Source: Chitinophagales bacterium (GTDB lineage Bacteria; Bacteroidota; Bacteroidia; Chitinophagales; Chitinophagaceae). Taken from it: a stretch of DNA of 64,000 bases. Shown piece by piece: positions 45,247-53,112 of the stretch. Positions within the stretch are counted from its first letter, which is position 1, and every line of letters starts with the position of its first letter. Made by a program: the position numbers and the translations under genes. The notes under the pieces were generated by a model. That model was not told where the DNA came from. It did not search any database and was given only the letters and a program-made list of their open reading frames with translations. The stretch covers positions 1 through 64,000 of the forward strand of contig JAATFP010000068.1 in the NCBI GenBank assembly GCA_015655125.1, in the 5' to 3' direction.

Positions 45247-45451
45247 TTTAGAGATCAGGGATGAGCGGTTAGGAGGAGCGTGCCTGTAGGAGTAAATTTT
45301 AAAATACCGTCAGCCTGAGCTTGTCGAAGGCGTCTTCGACAAGCTCAGGCTGACGGTATTGCTATTTCAAAACTCTTTTAATTATCTTAGTGTTGAAGCC
45401 TAAACGGCTAAACTTTCTAAACAATCTAACCACTCATCCCTGATCTCTAAA
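45247..45451. repeat. Nested inverted repeat upstream of M16 peptidase and hydrolase
   Basis: Outer arms 45247-45272 and 45426-45451 are 26-base inverted repeats with one mismatch (GCGG versus GTGG context). They enclose a long perfect palindrome (45303-45360). Between the palindrome and the right arm, CTAAAC words recur every 8-9 bases. Confidence 0.85.
45303..45360. repeat. REP-like palindrome
   Basis: Perfect 27-bp arms are separated by a 4-base loop. The core word CAGCCTGAGCTTGTCGAAG is a known, widely dispersed repetitive palindrome in many bacterial genomes (from memory of the motif, not a search). No second copy is in this window. Confidence 0.8.
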
Positions 45452-45455
45452 CCGA

Positions 45456-46391
45456 ATGAAAAAAATACTTCGACGCTTACTACGAATCATCGTGTTGTTG
45501 TTCGTTCTGCTCAACATCATCGTATTGTTTCATGCCTATAAGTTCACGCACTTTTACGATCCCGGGCAAATAACGGTTGTGGCTCAAAAAGATAAAACCG
45601 GTTGGGACAAAACGAAAGATATTTTATTCGGTTTCTGTACGGTCAAGCAACAGAATACTGCGCCGGATACGGCTTATACCACAATTTATCTTACTACCAG
45701 GGAAGGATTGAAATTACAGGGGTGGATGATTCAGGCGGCAAATGCAAAGGGTACGGTGGCGATGTTTCATGGCCACGGCAGCAAGAAATCTGCGGTGCTG
45801 GAAGAAGCGTATGAATTTCACAGGCTCGGATACAATACATTGCTGCTTGATTTCAGGGCGCATGGTGGTAGTGAGGGAAATACCTGTACGATCGGTTATA
45901 AGGAATCGGAAGATGTAAAACTGGCATATGATTATATCAAAGCCGGGGGTGAAAAGAATATTTTGTTATGGGGGATTTCGATGGGCGCCGCTGCCATTAC
46001 AAAGTCGATACACGATTACCAGCTTGCACCATCTAAAGTGATACTCGAAATGCCCTTCGGCTCACTGCCGGATGCTGTGCGCGGAAGAATAAAGACGATG
46101 AAACTGCCGGCAGAACCGTTGGGTACCTTGCTTACTTTCTGGGGCGGAACGATCCGTGGATTCTGGGCCTATAACTTAAAACCGGAACAATATGTGAAAG
46201 ACATCCGATGCCCTGTGTTGCTGCAATGGGGGAGGCTCGACCCGAGGGTAACCGAAAAGGAAACGATGGAGTTGTATGCGAATATTTCCACGGCTAAAAA
46301 GCTGGTGATCTATGATAGCAGCGGCCATGAAAGCCTTCGCAATAAGGAGCCGCAAAAGTGGAAGAGCGAGGTGAGCGGTTTTTTGAAGTAG
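45456..46391 (+). CDS. Alpha/beta hydrolase, membrane-anchored
   Basis: The 311-residue protein starts with one membrane helix (about residues 8-25) and has a serine-hydrolase domain. HGHG precedes the fold, the nucleophile Ser is in GISMG, the acid is Asp in WGRLDPRV, and the His is in SSGHESL. It resembles the BEM46/S33 hydrolase group. The substrate is unknown. It is followed by queA. Confidence 0.85.
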   Translation: MKKILRRLLRIIVLLFVLLNIIVLFHAYKFTHFYDPGQITVVAQKDKTGWDKTKDILFGFCTVKQQNTAPDTAYTTIYLTTREGLKLQGWMIQAANAKGTVAMFHGHGSKKSAVLEEAYEFHRLGYNTLLLDFRAHGGSEGNTCTIGYKESEDVKLAYDYIKAGGEKNILLWGISMGAAAITKSIHDYQLAPSKVILEMPFGSLPDAVRGRIKTMKLPAEPLGTLLTFWGGTIRGFWAYNLKPEQYVKDIRCPVLLQWGRLDPRVTEKETMELYANISTAKKLVIYDSSGHESLRNKEPQKWKSEVSGFLK

Positions 46392-46400
46392 ATTTGCGCC

Positions 46401-46427
46401 GGGATGTCAACCCGGGGATGTCAACCC
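46401..46427. repeat. 14-base-period direct repeat before queA
   Basis: GGGATGTCAACCC occurs twice with 14-base spacing, so it also fits a 7-base phase (GGGATGT, CAACCCG). The second copy ends 7 bases before the queA start. Confidence 0.8.
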
Positions 46428-46434
46428 AAACTTT

Positions 46435-47658
46435 ATGGATCCAAAAAACATTTCAATAGAAGATTTTACTTATGAACTCCCCGACGAGCGCATTGCTTTG
46501 CATCCGTTGGAACAGCGGGACGCATCAAAGCTGCTCGTTTACCGGAACGGTGAAATTTCCGCCGATACTTTTTTAAACATTGACCGGTATTTACCCGAAA
46601 ACACTTTGCTTGTTTTCAACAACACAAAAGTGATCAATGCACGCATTCCGTTTTATAAAGCGGGTGGTGCCCGGATCGAAATATTTTGCCTGGAACCTTC
46701 TGAAAAAGTGAGCGAATATGTTTCTGTAATGTCGCAAACAACGAGCGTGCAATGGAAGTGCTTTGTGGGTGGCGCTGCAAAATGGAAGGATGAAGTGATA
46801 GAAAAACATTTCATCATCGATAATATTCCGGTTGTATTGAAAGCCACAAAAGCAGGAAAAGAAGGAGAAATTTTTATTGTCGGATTCAGCTGGCAGCCCG
46901 TGGGACTTAGTTTTGCGGCCATCTTGCAAGGTGCGGGCAGTGTTCCTCTGCCACCGTATATCAAGCGAACGACCGACACCGATGATGCCGACAGGTACCA
47001 GACGATCTTTGCCGAACATGAAGGTTCGGTAGCGGCACCAACCGCCGGGTTGCACTTTACAGAGACCGTTTTTTCTAAACTTCCGCAGAAAAATATTTCA
47101 AAAACATTTGTAACGCTGCATGTTGGCGCCGGCACGTTCAAACCTGTGAAAGCCGCCACGATGGAAGGGCATGAAATGCATGCAGAGTATATCGACGTAA
47201 ATATTCACACGATCAAAACATTGCAGCAAAATGAAAATATTGCTGCCGTAGGCACAACATCTTTGCGAACGATTGAAACATTGTACTGGCTTGGTGTAAA
47301 GGTAAAACTAGATCCGGCATTAAAGGAATTGTCCCTTTCCCAATGGGATGTATACGCCCCCGGTTTTTTACAGGCTAGCATCAGTGCCAGAGATGCTTTG
47401 GCGGCGCTTATCAGCTGGATGGAAAACAATGGGCAGCACGGCATTTTTACAAAAACGCAATTGCTCATCGTGCCTGGCTATCAATTTAGAATAGTGAAAA
47501 CGCTGATCACCAATTTTCATCAGCCACAGTCGACCTTGCTATTACTCGTTGCCGCCGCCATCGGCGATGACTGGAAGAAGATGTATCAGTATGCGCTGGA
47601 GAATGATTTCAGATTTTTGAGTTATGGGGATGGAAACCTGATCAATATTCAAAGTTAA
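46435..47658 (+). CDS. queA: S-adenosylmethionine:tRNA ribosyltransferase-isomerase
   Basis: QueA builds epoxyqueuosine on tRNA. The 407-residue protein has family blocks YELPDERIALHPLEQRD, FNNTKVINARI, PTAGLHFT, THVGAGTFKPV-like LHVGAGTFKPV and the C-terminal LITNFHQPQSTLL. It is complete. Confidence 0.96.
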   Translation: MDPKNISIEDFTYELPDERIALHPLEQRDASKLLVYRNGEISADTFLNIDRYLPENTLLVFNNTKVINARIPFYKAGGARIEIFCLEPSEKVSEYVSVMSQTTSVQWKCFVGGAAKWKDEVIEKHFIIDNIPVVLKATKAGKEGEIFIVGFSWQPVGLSFAAILQGAGSVPLPPYIKRTTDTDDADRYQTIFAEHEGSVAAPTAGLHFTETVFSKLPQKNISKTFVTLHVGAGTFKPVKAATMEGHEMHAEYIDVNIHTIKTLQQNENIAAVGTTSLRTIETLYWLGVKVKLDPALKELSLSQWDVYAPGFLQASISARDALAALISWMENNGQHGIFTKTQLLIVPGYQFRIVKTLITNFHQPQSTLLLLVAAAIGDDWKKMYQYALENDFRFLSYGDGNLINIQS

Positions 47659-47693
47659 AGGTAAGAACGCGCCACAGGTACGTTCTTACAGGC

Positions 47694-47722
47694 ACAAAAA
47701 ACGCGCATCCGGTAGAATGCGC
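47694..47722 (-). terminator. Terminator of the L,D-transpeptidase gene
   Basis: On the minus strand GCGCAT and ATGCGC form a hairpin followed by a T run. A separate 9-bp hairpin (GTAAGAACG and its complement, 47661-47689) lies just after queA. Confidence 0.6.
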
Positions 47723-47750
47723 ATTGCTATTTATAAAACTCTTGCAAAGA

Positions 47751-47771
47751 TTTCACTATTGACCACTTGAA
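47751..47771. repeat. Short heptamer array
   Basis: Three phased units, TTTCACT, ATTGACC and ACTTGAA, match the array words at 14.1 and 21.4 kb. They sit in the convergent gap after queA. Confidence 0.55.
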
Positions 47772-47790
47772 GCCGGAGCTCCAGGATAAA

Positions 47791-48339
47791 TTATGGTTGG
47801 ATGGTCACTTTCGTTCCGACAGGAATATAACTAAACAGATCCTTCATCTCCGTATATTTCACCGACACACATCCGTCCGTCCAGTTGTAAAAATTATCCA
47901 CGGTCCATTCTTCTTCCGGGCGCGTTGCATGAATGGCTATTCCGTCGCCGATTTTTGCATTTTTTGGGATGAGGCCCTGTGCCTTGCGTTCATTAAAACG
48001 ACGATAACTTTCATCATTCGGATAGTCGAGCAACAGTTCCGGGCCCCATTTTGGATGAATCTTTTTTAAGATAATCTTAAAACTTCCGGTAGGGGTTTTT
48101 TTATCACCTTCGCGCATTTTATCACCGAGGTCCTTGCTGCAGAAAACGATCGGGTAAGTGGCGTACCAACCTTCATCGTCGAATACTTTGAGTTCGTAAT
48201 CGCTTTTGTCTACGATAATGTAATAAGGATTTTCTTCTGCGGAGGCTTTTTTCAACCTGTTGGTTCTTGCCGGCATGTAAGCCATTAAACAACTGAGCGG
48301 TAAAAGCGCAAAAAAAGAGACATAACGGCGGTGTTTCAT
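47791..48339 (-). CDS. L,D-transpeptidase (YkuD) family protein
   Basis: This is an exported L,D-transpeptidase that would cross-link or modify peptidoglycan through a cysteine thioester. The N-terminal hydrophobic segment is a signal or anchor. The catalytic block is IAIHATRPEE...WTDGCVSV, with the nucleophile Cys in TDGC. The usual SHGC is changed to TDGC, as in some YafK-type members. It is 182 residues. Confidence 0.85.
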   Translation of the reverse strand: MKHRRYVSFFALLPLSCLMAYMPARTNRLKKASAEENPYYIIVDKSDYELKVFDDEGWYATYPIVFCSKDLGDKMREGDKKTPTGSFKIILKKIHPKWGPELLLDYPNDESYRRFNERKAQGLIPKNAKIGDGIAIHATRPEEEWTVDNFYNWTDGCVSVKYTEMKDLFSYIPVGTKVTIQP

Positions 48340-48485
48340 TTTCTATAGAATTTTGCTTTGATAATTCAATGATCAGCTACAGCCTGATAATGGAAACTGC
48401 GGATAACCTTAACAAACAAAGTAGCGTGAAAATACATATTTTTTAAATCCGGGCTCGCTAATAAAAGGTGAAAATTTTTCCCAAA

Positions 48486-48576
48486 GGTAGACGACCCTTT
48501 CACAGACCAAAAATTCTCCAAAAGGTTAAATAACAAAAAATCTTAATTTTTTGCATATTCCGAAAGGCCGTCTACC
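48486..48576. other. Imperfect inverted repeat with GGTAGACG arms
   Basis: The arm at 48486-48501 (GGTAGACGACCCTTTC) and the arm at 48562-48576 (GAAAGGCCGTCTACC) are near-complements 60 bases apart, in an otherwise featureless gap. Confidence 0.5.
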
Positions 48577-48583
48577 CTAAAAC

Positions 48584-48611
48584 AAAACCTTCGCCTGCAA
48601 GCGAAGGTTTT
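48584..48611. terminator. Terminator of the sigma-operon
   Basis: AAAACCTTCGC and its complement form an 11-bp stem with a 6-base loop and T-rich tail on the minus strand, behind the frameshifted barrel gene. Confidence 0.85.
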
Positions 48612-48634
48612 AACCCTGAAAGTAAAAATGAATA

Positions 48635-49518
48635 TTACCAGTTGCTAAATCTGAAACCAATTGTGAACGGACGGATATCCAAATCGTTTTCATACATCGA
48701 TTTGGGGCTGTAGGAACCGTATAATCTTACCGGGCCGAGGCCAAGTTCGCCCACGTAACTTAACTTGAATCTTTCCATATCATATTCACCCTTGTTTTTT
48801 TGCTTGCCGCGTTCATCACTTTTTTGTTTGTTGCGCTGACTGTATAAATATCCTGCGCTCACGCCGATACTTGCGCTGATGCCTTTTTTAGAGCTCGCCC
48901 GGTTGGAAGCGAAGTTGAGCATTAAAGGAACTGTCAGATAATCTGCTGCCAGTTTGTTTTTGCTGAAAGAAATCGAATCTCTGAAAATGAAGGGCGCATT
49001 CGTCTGTAACCCGCCACTGTAAGGGATCACGCCGCCTTCGCTGTAGCTGATAGAAGGCAGTGATTTATAGCGATAGTTGTTCAGTTCCAGTCCAAGTCCA
49101 TATTTAAGATTGATATTCTTTTTGTACAAACTCAATCTTTGCATAAAGAACCAGATATTTACATTGATGCTTTACCTGTCTGCAATTTGAAGTCGCTTTT
49201 GCCAAAAGCCGGACTGCCCGGGCGATTTACAAGATAGCTTCCTGTATTTCCGTAATCCGTCTGATCGCTATAGTTGGAGAAGCCAAGGTCCAGGACAAAA
49301 TAGTTGGTGGTAATTTTGGAATTGGTTTTCTTCGGAACCCTCCTCATTACAAGTGTACTATCTTTACCATTGGAACGCTTTCCTTTTTTTATGATAAGAA
49401 TATTTCCGATCCGCATGGTGTCGTTCTTTTCAACCTGAACTTTAACGGCCAGTGTGTCTTGTGCTTTTACGCCTGTGCAAAGCGCTGCCAATGCTAATAG
49501 TAGAGTTAGCCTTTTCAT
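48635..49518 (-). pseudogene. Outer-membrane beta-barrel protein, frameshifted
   Basis: Two open frames on the minus strand (49518-49159 and 49144-48635) are halves of one gene. The first encodes a signal peptide and N-terminal beta strands and stops soon after KLQTGKASM. In the other frame the sequence reads on as INVNIWFFMQRLS and so on to a C-terminal barrel strand ending GFRFSNW. Adding one A to the AAA run at 49171-49173 gives a continuous protein (GKSINVNIWFFMQRL). It is the last gene of the sigma/anti-sigma operon and may be its target. A homopolymer error is possible. Confidence 0.8.
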
Positions 49519-49541
49519 CTTCTTAGTTTTAATGTGTGTGA

Positions 49542-50648
49542 TTATTTTAATGCAATTTCAAACCCGGCGATCTTCAATCCGTTTCCGCCTTTGATCTTTG
49601 TTTTTCGTTCAACGGTTCTTTTTAATTTTCTGAAAAATCCGGCAGCTTTGGAGCGGTTTACGTCGTCTTCATTCAAATATAAAATCCGGTTATCATTTGT
49701 TTCTTCTGAAACGCTCGCATTAGATGCAAGGCTGTTCGTCGGAATGTCCATGATGTTCTGATCAATGATCACGTTCTGTGGTACGTTGATCACCATCTGA
49801 TTGTTACTTTTTTCCGGATTTATTTTTTCTATTTTTTGATTGCTTGCCAGCAACACCATGTCATCATTGGGTTGTATAGGATTTGTTGCAGGCAAAACTT
49901 CCTGGTCTTTATTGGATTGATCATTGTTTTTTACCAGTTCGTCTTTCTTCGGATGATCAGCAGTAATTGTTTGCTGCGCTGATCTTTTCTTCATGTCATC
50001 AGTTGCAGTTTGCGCCATCACAGGGTCGGTATCCGGAAGTACAATTGTGCTGTTATTGATATTATTACCAGGAGCAACGGATTGGTTTTTTATGACAGGT
50101 GTTCCTGATTCTTTCCGGCCGCTACTCTTTTTTCCCGATGCCAGTTCCGTATCAGGACCGGCCTTTTTATTGCTGAGATTGATCACTGTAAAAGTTCCTG
50201 CACCGATCAATACCGCGGCTGCGGCCCATCTGATAAATCTTCCGGCGATCACATTGTCTTTTTCTTTGCGATATAAAGATTGCTTGTCTTCAAATACGAT
50301 CGTATCGGCCGCGTCCAGTTTTGTTTGCTGAAGGATTGCCAGTTCGGTTCTCAGCATTTCGCTGGCAGACAACGTTTGTTTGAATGCTTCTGTTTCGGAC
50401 TTATCCAGTTCATTATCGAGAAAAAGCAACAATTTTTCTTCCATATTTTCCGGGCGCAACAGGCTGATCTTATCGTCGAACAGGATAGTTTCATCCATCA
50501 TCACCACATCCTGCAGCTGCGCCAGTTCTTCCTGCAGATCCGGATTTGCGGCAGCAAAATCTTCCACGGTCTTCCTGTCGGCTGCACACAACTCATTGTC
50601 TACATACAGCAAGAAAAAATTTTCGTAATTATCGCGGTTGATGTTCAT
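49542..50648 (-). CDS. Putative anti-sigma factor, transmembrane
   Basis: The 368-residue protein follows the ECF sigma gene with a 23-base gap. The cytoplasmic N-terminus has two internal repeats (LLYVDNELCAADRKTVEDF near residue 14 and LLFLDNELDKSETEAFKQT near 75) that look like anti-sigma modules without the zinc His/Cys. A single membrane helix follows at about residues 140-158. The rest is a low-complexity Asn/Gln/Asp/Pro-rich periplasmic part with a basic end. The repeat and position support an anti-sigma role, but no family domain is clear. Confidence 0.7.
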   Translation of the reverse strand: MNINRDNYENFFLLYVDNELCAADRKTVEDFAAANPDLQEELAQLQDVVMMDETILFDDKISLLRPENMEEKLLLFLDNELDKSETEAFKQTLSASEMLRTELAILQQTKLDAADTIVFEDKQSLYRKEKDNVIAGRFIRWAAAAVLIGAGTFTVINLSNKKAGPDTELASGKKSSGRKESGTPVIKNQSVAPGNNINNSTIVLPDTDPVMAQTATDDMKKRSAQQTITADHPKKDELVKNNDQSNKDQEVLPATNPIQPNDDMVLLASNQKIEKINPEKSNNQMVINVPQNVIIDQNIMDIPTNSLASNASVSEETNDNRILYLNEDDVNRSKAAGFFRKLKRTVERKTKIKGGNGLKIAGFEIALK

Positions 50649-50671
50649 TTTAAATAATTGGTTGGGTATTG

Positions 50672-51157
50672 TCAGATCACATTTTCGGGCTTTATGATAT
50701 ATGCCTTCAATTGCAATCTTGCGCGGTGAAGATAAACTTTCACCTGGCTCTCATTGAGCCCGGTGATCTCGCCTATTTCAGCGTAATTATAACCTTCATA
50801 ATCTTTCAGCATAACAAGGCTTCTTTGTGTTTCGCTGAGCTGGCTCAATGCTTCCTGCAAGATTCTTTTCCGGTTTTGCTGTTGTTCATTTGCGCCAAGG
50901 GCCGTTTCCGTAAATTCTTCTTTATAGGTGATCCGTTTGTTCTTCCTGATATGGTCGATCATCTGGTTGTAGGCGATCGTAAACAGGAAACTCTTGCTTT
51001 TTTCGTTGATTACCTGCTCCCGGTTGACCCACAACTTTTCAAATGCTCCCTGCACCACATCCTTTGCGTCATCTTCATGGCGAAGATTTTTCAGGATGAA
51101 CCGATACACGTTATCCGAGTAAAGGGTTACACATTCGTTATATTCTCTTTCGGTCAT
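50672..51157 (-). CDS. ECF RNA polymerase sigma factor
   Basis: The 161-residue sigma-70 family factor has region 2 (YRFILKNLRHEDDAKDVVQGAFEKLW) and region 4 (LSETQRSLVMLKDYEGYNYAEIGEITGLNESQVKVYLHRAR). It lacks extra domains. It is the first gene of an operon with the transmembrane anti-sigma candidate and a barrel protein, the usual cell-envelope layout in Bacteroidota. Confidence 0.93.
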   Translation of the reverse strand: MTEREYNECVTLYSDNVYRFILKNLRHEDDAKDVVQGAFEKLWVNREQVINEKSKSFLFTIAYNQMIDHIRKNKRITYKEEFTETALGANEQQQNRKRILQEALSQLSETQRSLVMLKDYEGYNYAEIGEITGLNESQVKVYLHRARLQLKAYIIKPENVI

Positions 51158-51251
51158 ACAGTCTGTTGGAGCGGTAAAATTAGTTCTATCCGGCCGTTTT
51201 TTAAGCTATACGGGCCAATATGTTTAAAAGTTACACCCGCTTTAAAAAAAA

Positions 51252-51455
51252 TCAGGAAAAATGAAAGATGCCTTTGGTAATAAAGTTCAGGGGTGAAATG
51301 CTGCGGTTGGTCTCGCTCGCACTGCATTCCGGCACCCCTTTACAGGGCGATGTTTGCAGGGTTCCATTTTTGTGAGCATCCCGCGCATTGATCAATAAAG
51401 CGGCAAAAAGCAATGCTAAAAGCATCAAAAGGGGAAGGTCTTTTTTGATCTGCAT
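51252..51455 (-). CDS. Small exported hypothetical protein
   Basis: The 67-residue protein has a signal or anchor helix (residues 6-24), then a Cys-containing segment (SPCKGVPECSAS) and a hydrophobic end (LNFITKGIFHFS). It resembles small periplasmic proteins seen in Chitinophagaceae, but I cannot name it. No close promoter was found, so the call rests on the coding character. Confidence 0.45.
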   Translation of the reverse strand: MQIKKDLPLLMLLALLFAALLINARDAHKNGTLQTSPCKGVPECSASETNRSISPLNFITKGIFHFS

Positions 51456-51538
51456 AACGGTTATTTATTGGTATTACGGAATTGCGGGTTAAATGTTACA
51501 GATAAAGGCGTGTTTGTTAAAAAAGGTATAAGTGATCA

Positions 51539-51661
51539 GTTATGGGTTGCGGATGGGCCGATTACGGATTGCGGAGTCGGGTTGTTTTAGTCAGCGCACC
51601 TAAATTAAGGGTCAGGCTGACTGCAACGTCGAAAACCCGCCAACCCAACCGCCCAAATCTC
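51539..51661. repeat. Inverted heptamer arrays upstream of kbl
   Basis: The left array (51539-51587) has G-rich phased units GTTATGG, GTTGCGG, GATTACG, GATTGCG and GAGTCGG. The right array (51634-51661) has the C-rich counterpart AACCCGC, CAACCCA and ACCGCCC. The right array ends about 30 bases before the kbl -7 box. Confidence 0.75.
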
Positions 51662-51687
51662 AATTTTTACCCATAGTTTATAACACT

Positions 51688-51695
51688 TAGATTTG
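51688..51695 (+). promoter_or_regulatory. -7 box of kbl
   Basis: TAGATTTG matches TAnnTTTG exactly, 28 bases before the ATG at 51724. Confidence 0.55.
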
Positions 51696-51723
51696 TAGAT
51701 ATTTTTAATCTATAGCTTAACAT

Positions 51724-52911
51724 ATGAATACAAAGTTTTCCGGCCGCATCGGCAAAGAGCTCGACGAGATAAAAAGTGCAGGATTATTTAAAAACGAGCG
51801 TATCATCAGCAGCGAACAAGGTGCCGAGATCATCGTAAACGGGAAAATGGTGCTTAATTTTTGTGCCAATAACTACCTCGGACTATCTTCCCATCCCAAA
51901 GTGCTGGAAGCAGCGAAGAAATACATCGATCATCGTGGCTACGGCTTAAGCAGTGTGCGGTTCATTTGCGGAACGCAGGATATTCACAAAGAGCTGGAGT
52001 CGAAGATCGCTTCCTTTTTGGGAACCGAAGATACCATTTTATATGCTGCGGCATTTGATGCAAATGGCGGTGTTTTTGAGCCGTTGTTCAACGAGGAAGA
52101 TGCCATCATCAGCGATGCGCTCAATCATGCGTCCATCATTGATGGTGTGCGGTTGTGCAAAGCCCAGCGCTATCGGTATGAACATAATAATATGGACGAC
52201 CTGGAAGCGAAGCTGAAAGAAAGCGCGCATTTGCGCAGCCGGATCATTGTAACGGACGGCTCTTTCAGCATGGACGGCACCATTGCGCAGCTCGACAAGA
52301 TATGCGACCTTGCCGATAAATACGATGCCATCGTGATGATCGACGAATGCCACAGCAGCGGCTTCATTGGCAAAACCGGCCGCGGCACACACGAGTACCG
52401 CAATGTGATGGGCCGCATAGACATCATCACCGGTACGCTGGGAAAAGCGCTGGGCGGTGCCAGCGGGGGATTTACAAGCGGTAAAAAAGAAGTGATCGAA
52501 ATGCTGCGCCAGCGCAGCCGGCCCTATCTTTTTTCCAATACAGTGGCACCCAGTATTGTGGGGGCATCGATTGCGGTATTGGATATGCTGAGCAATACCA
52601 CCGAACTTCGTGACAAGCTCGAAAGCAACACCAAATATTTCCGTAGCGAAATGACCGCTGCCGGTTTTGACATCAAGCCCGGCGACCACCCCATCGTACC
52701 GATTATGCTGTATGATGCGGTGGTGGCCCAGTCTTTTGCTGCCAAATTGCTGGAGGAAGGCATTTATGTGATCGGCTTTTTCTTCCCGGTGGTGGCAAAG
52801 GGCCAGGCGCGGATCCGCGTGCAACTGAGCGCTGCGCATGAGCCGCAGCATTTGAAGAAGGCGGTGGCAGCGTTTACCAAGATTGGTAAGGAACTAAAGG
52901 TAATAGAGTAG
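51724..52911 (+). CDS. kbl: Glycine C-acetyltransferase (2-amino-3-ketobutyrate CoA ligase)
   Basis: This PLP enzyme of the alpha-oxoamine synthase family works in threonine degradation. The 395-residue protein has family blocks FCANNYLGLSSHPKV, GYGLSSVRFICGTQDIHKELE and the PLP-lysine region TGTLGKALGGASGG. DECHSSGFIGKTGRGT precedes the lysine. A related serine palmitoyltransferase function is possible, but the closest match by eye is Kbl. Its partner tdh is not in this window. Confidence 0.9.
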   Translation: MNTKFSGRIGKELDEIKSAGLFKNERIISSEQGAEIIVNGKMVLNFCANNYLGLSSHPKVLEAAKKYIDHRGYGLSSVRFICGTQDIHKELESKIASFLGTEDTILYAAAFDANGGVFEPLFNEEDAIISDALNHASIIDGVRLCKAQRYRYEHNNMDDLEAKLKESAHLRSRIIVTDGSFSMDGTIAQLDKICDLADKYDAIVMIDECHSSGFIGKTGRGTHEYRNVMGRIDIITGTLGKALGGASGGFTSGKKEVIEMLRQRSRPYLFSNTVAPSIVGASIAVLDMLSNTTELRDKLESNTKYFRSEMTAAGFDIKPGDHPIVPIMLYDAVVAQSFAAKLLEEGIYVIGFFFPVVAKGQARIRVQLSAAHEPQHLKKAVAAFTKIGKELKVIE

Positions 52912-52959
52912 ACGACTTGTGAGATGTTAGCTCATGAGTCGTCAACTCAACTATAAAAA

Positions 52960-52990
52960 GATCCTGTTACCTCGGTAGCAGGATTTTTTT
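52960..52990 (+). terminator. Terminator of kbl
   Basis: ATCCTGTTAC pairs with GTAGCAGGAT (one G-U pair) around a 4-base loop, and a T run follows. A second imperfect hairpin (GACGACTTGTGAG with CTCATGAGTCGTC) lies just before it at 52914-52946. Confidence 0.85.
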
Positions 52991-53112
52991 TAAACGAATC
53001 CCTGTTCTTTGGCTGTCAACCCTACAGGCCTTCGTCTCAAAGCAAAAAGCATTGGTTTAAAAAAATTGCTGACTTTTGCTTTTTACTTTCCCTCACACCA
53101 AAACGATCCATT

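Noticed and set aside
45303-45360. Insertion-sequence end or attachment site
   Set aside because: There is no transposase or integrase in the region and no target-site duplication was seen. A REP-like palindrome fits better.
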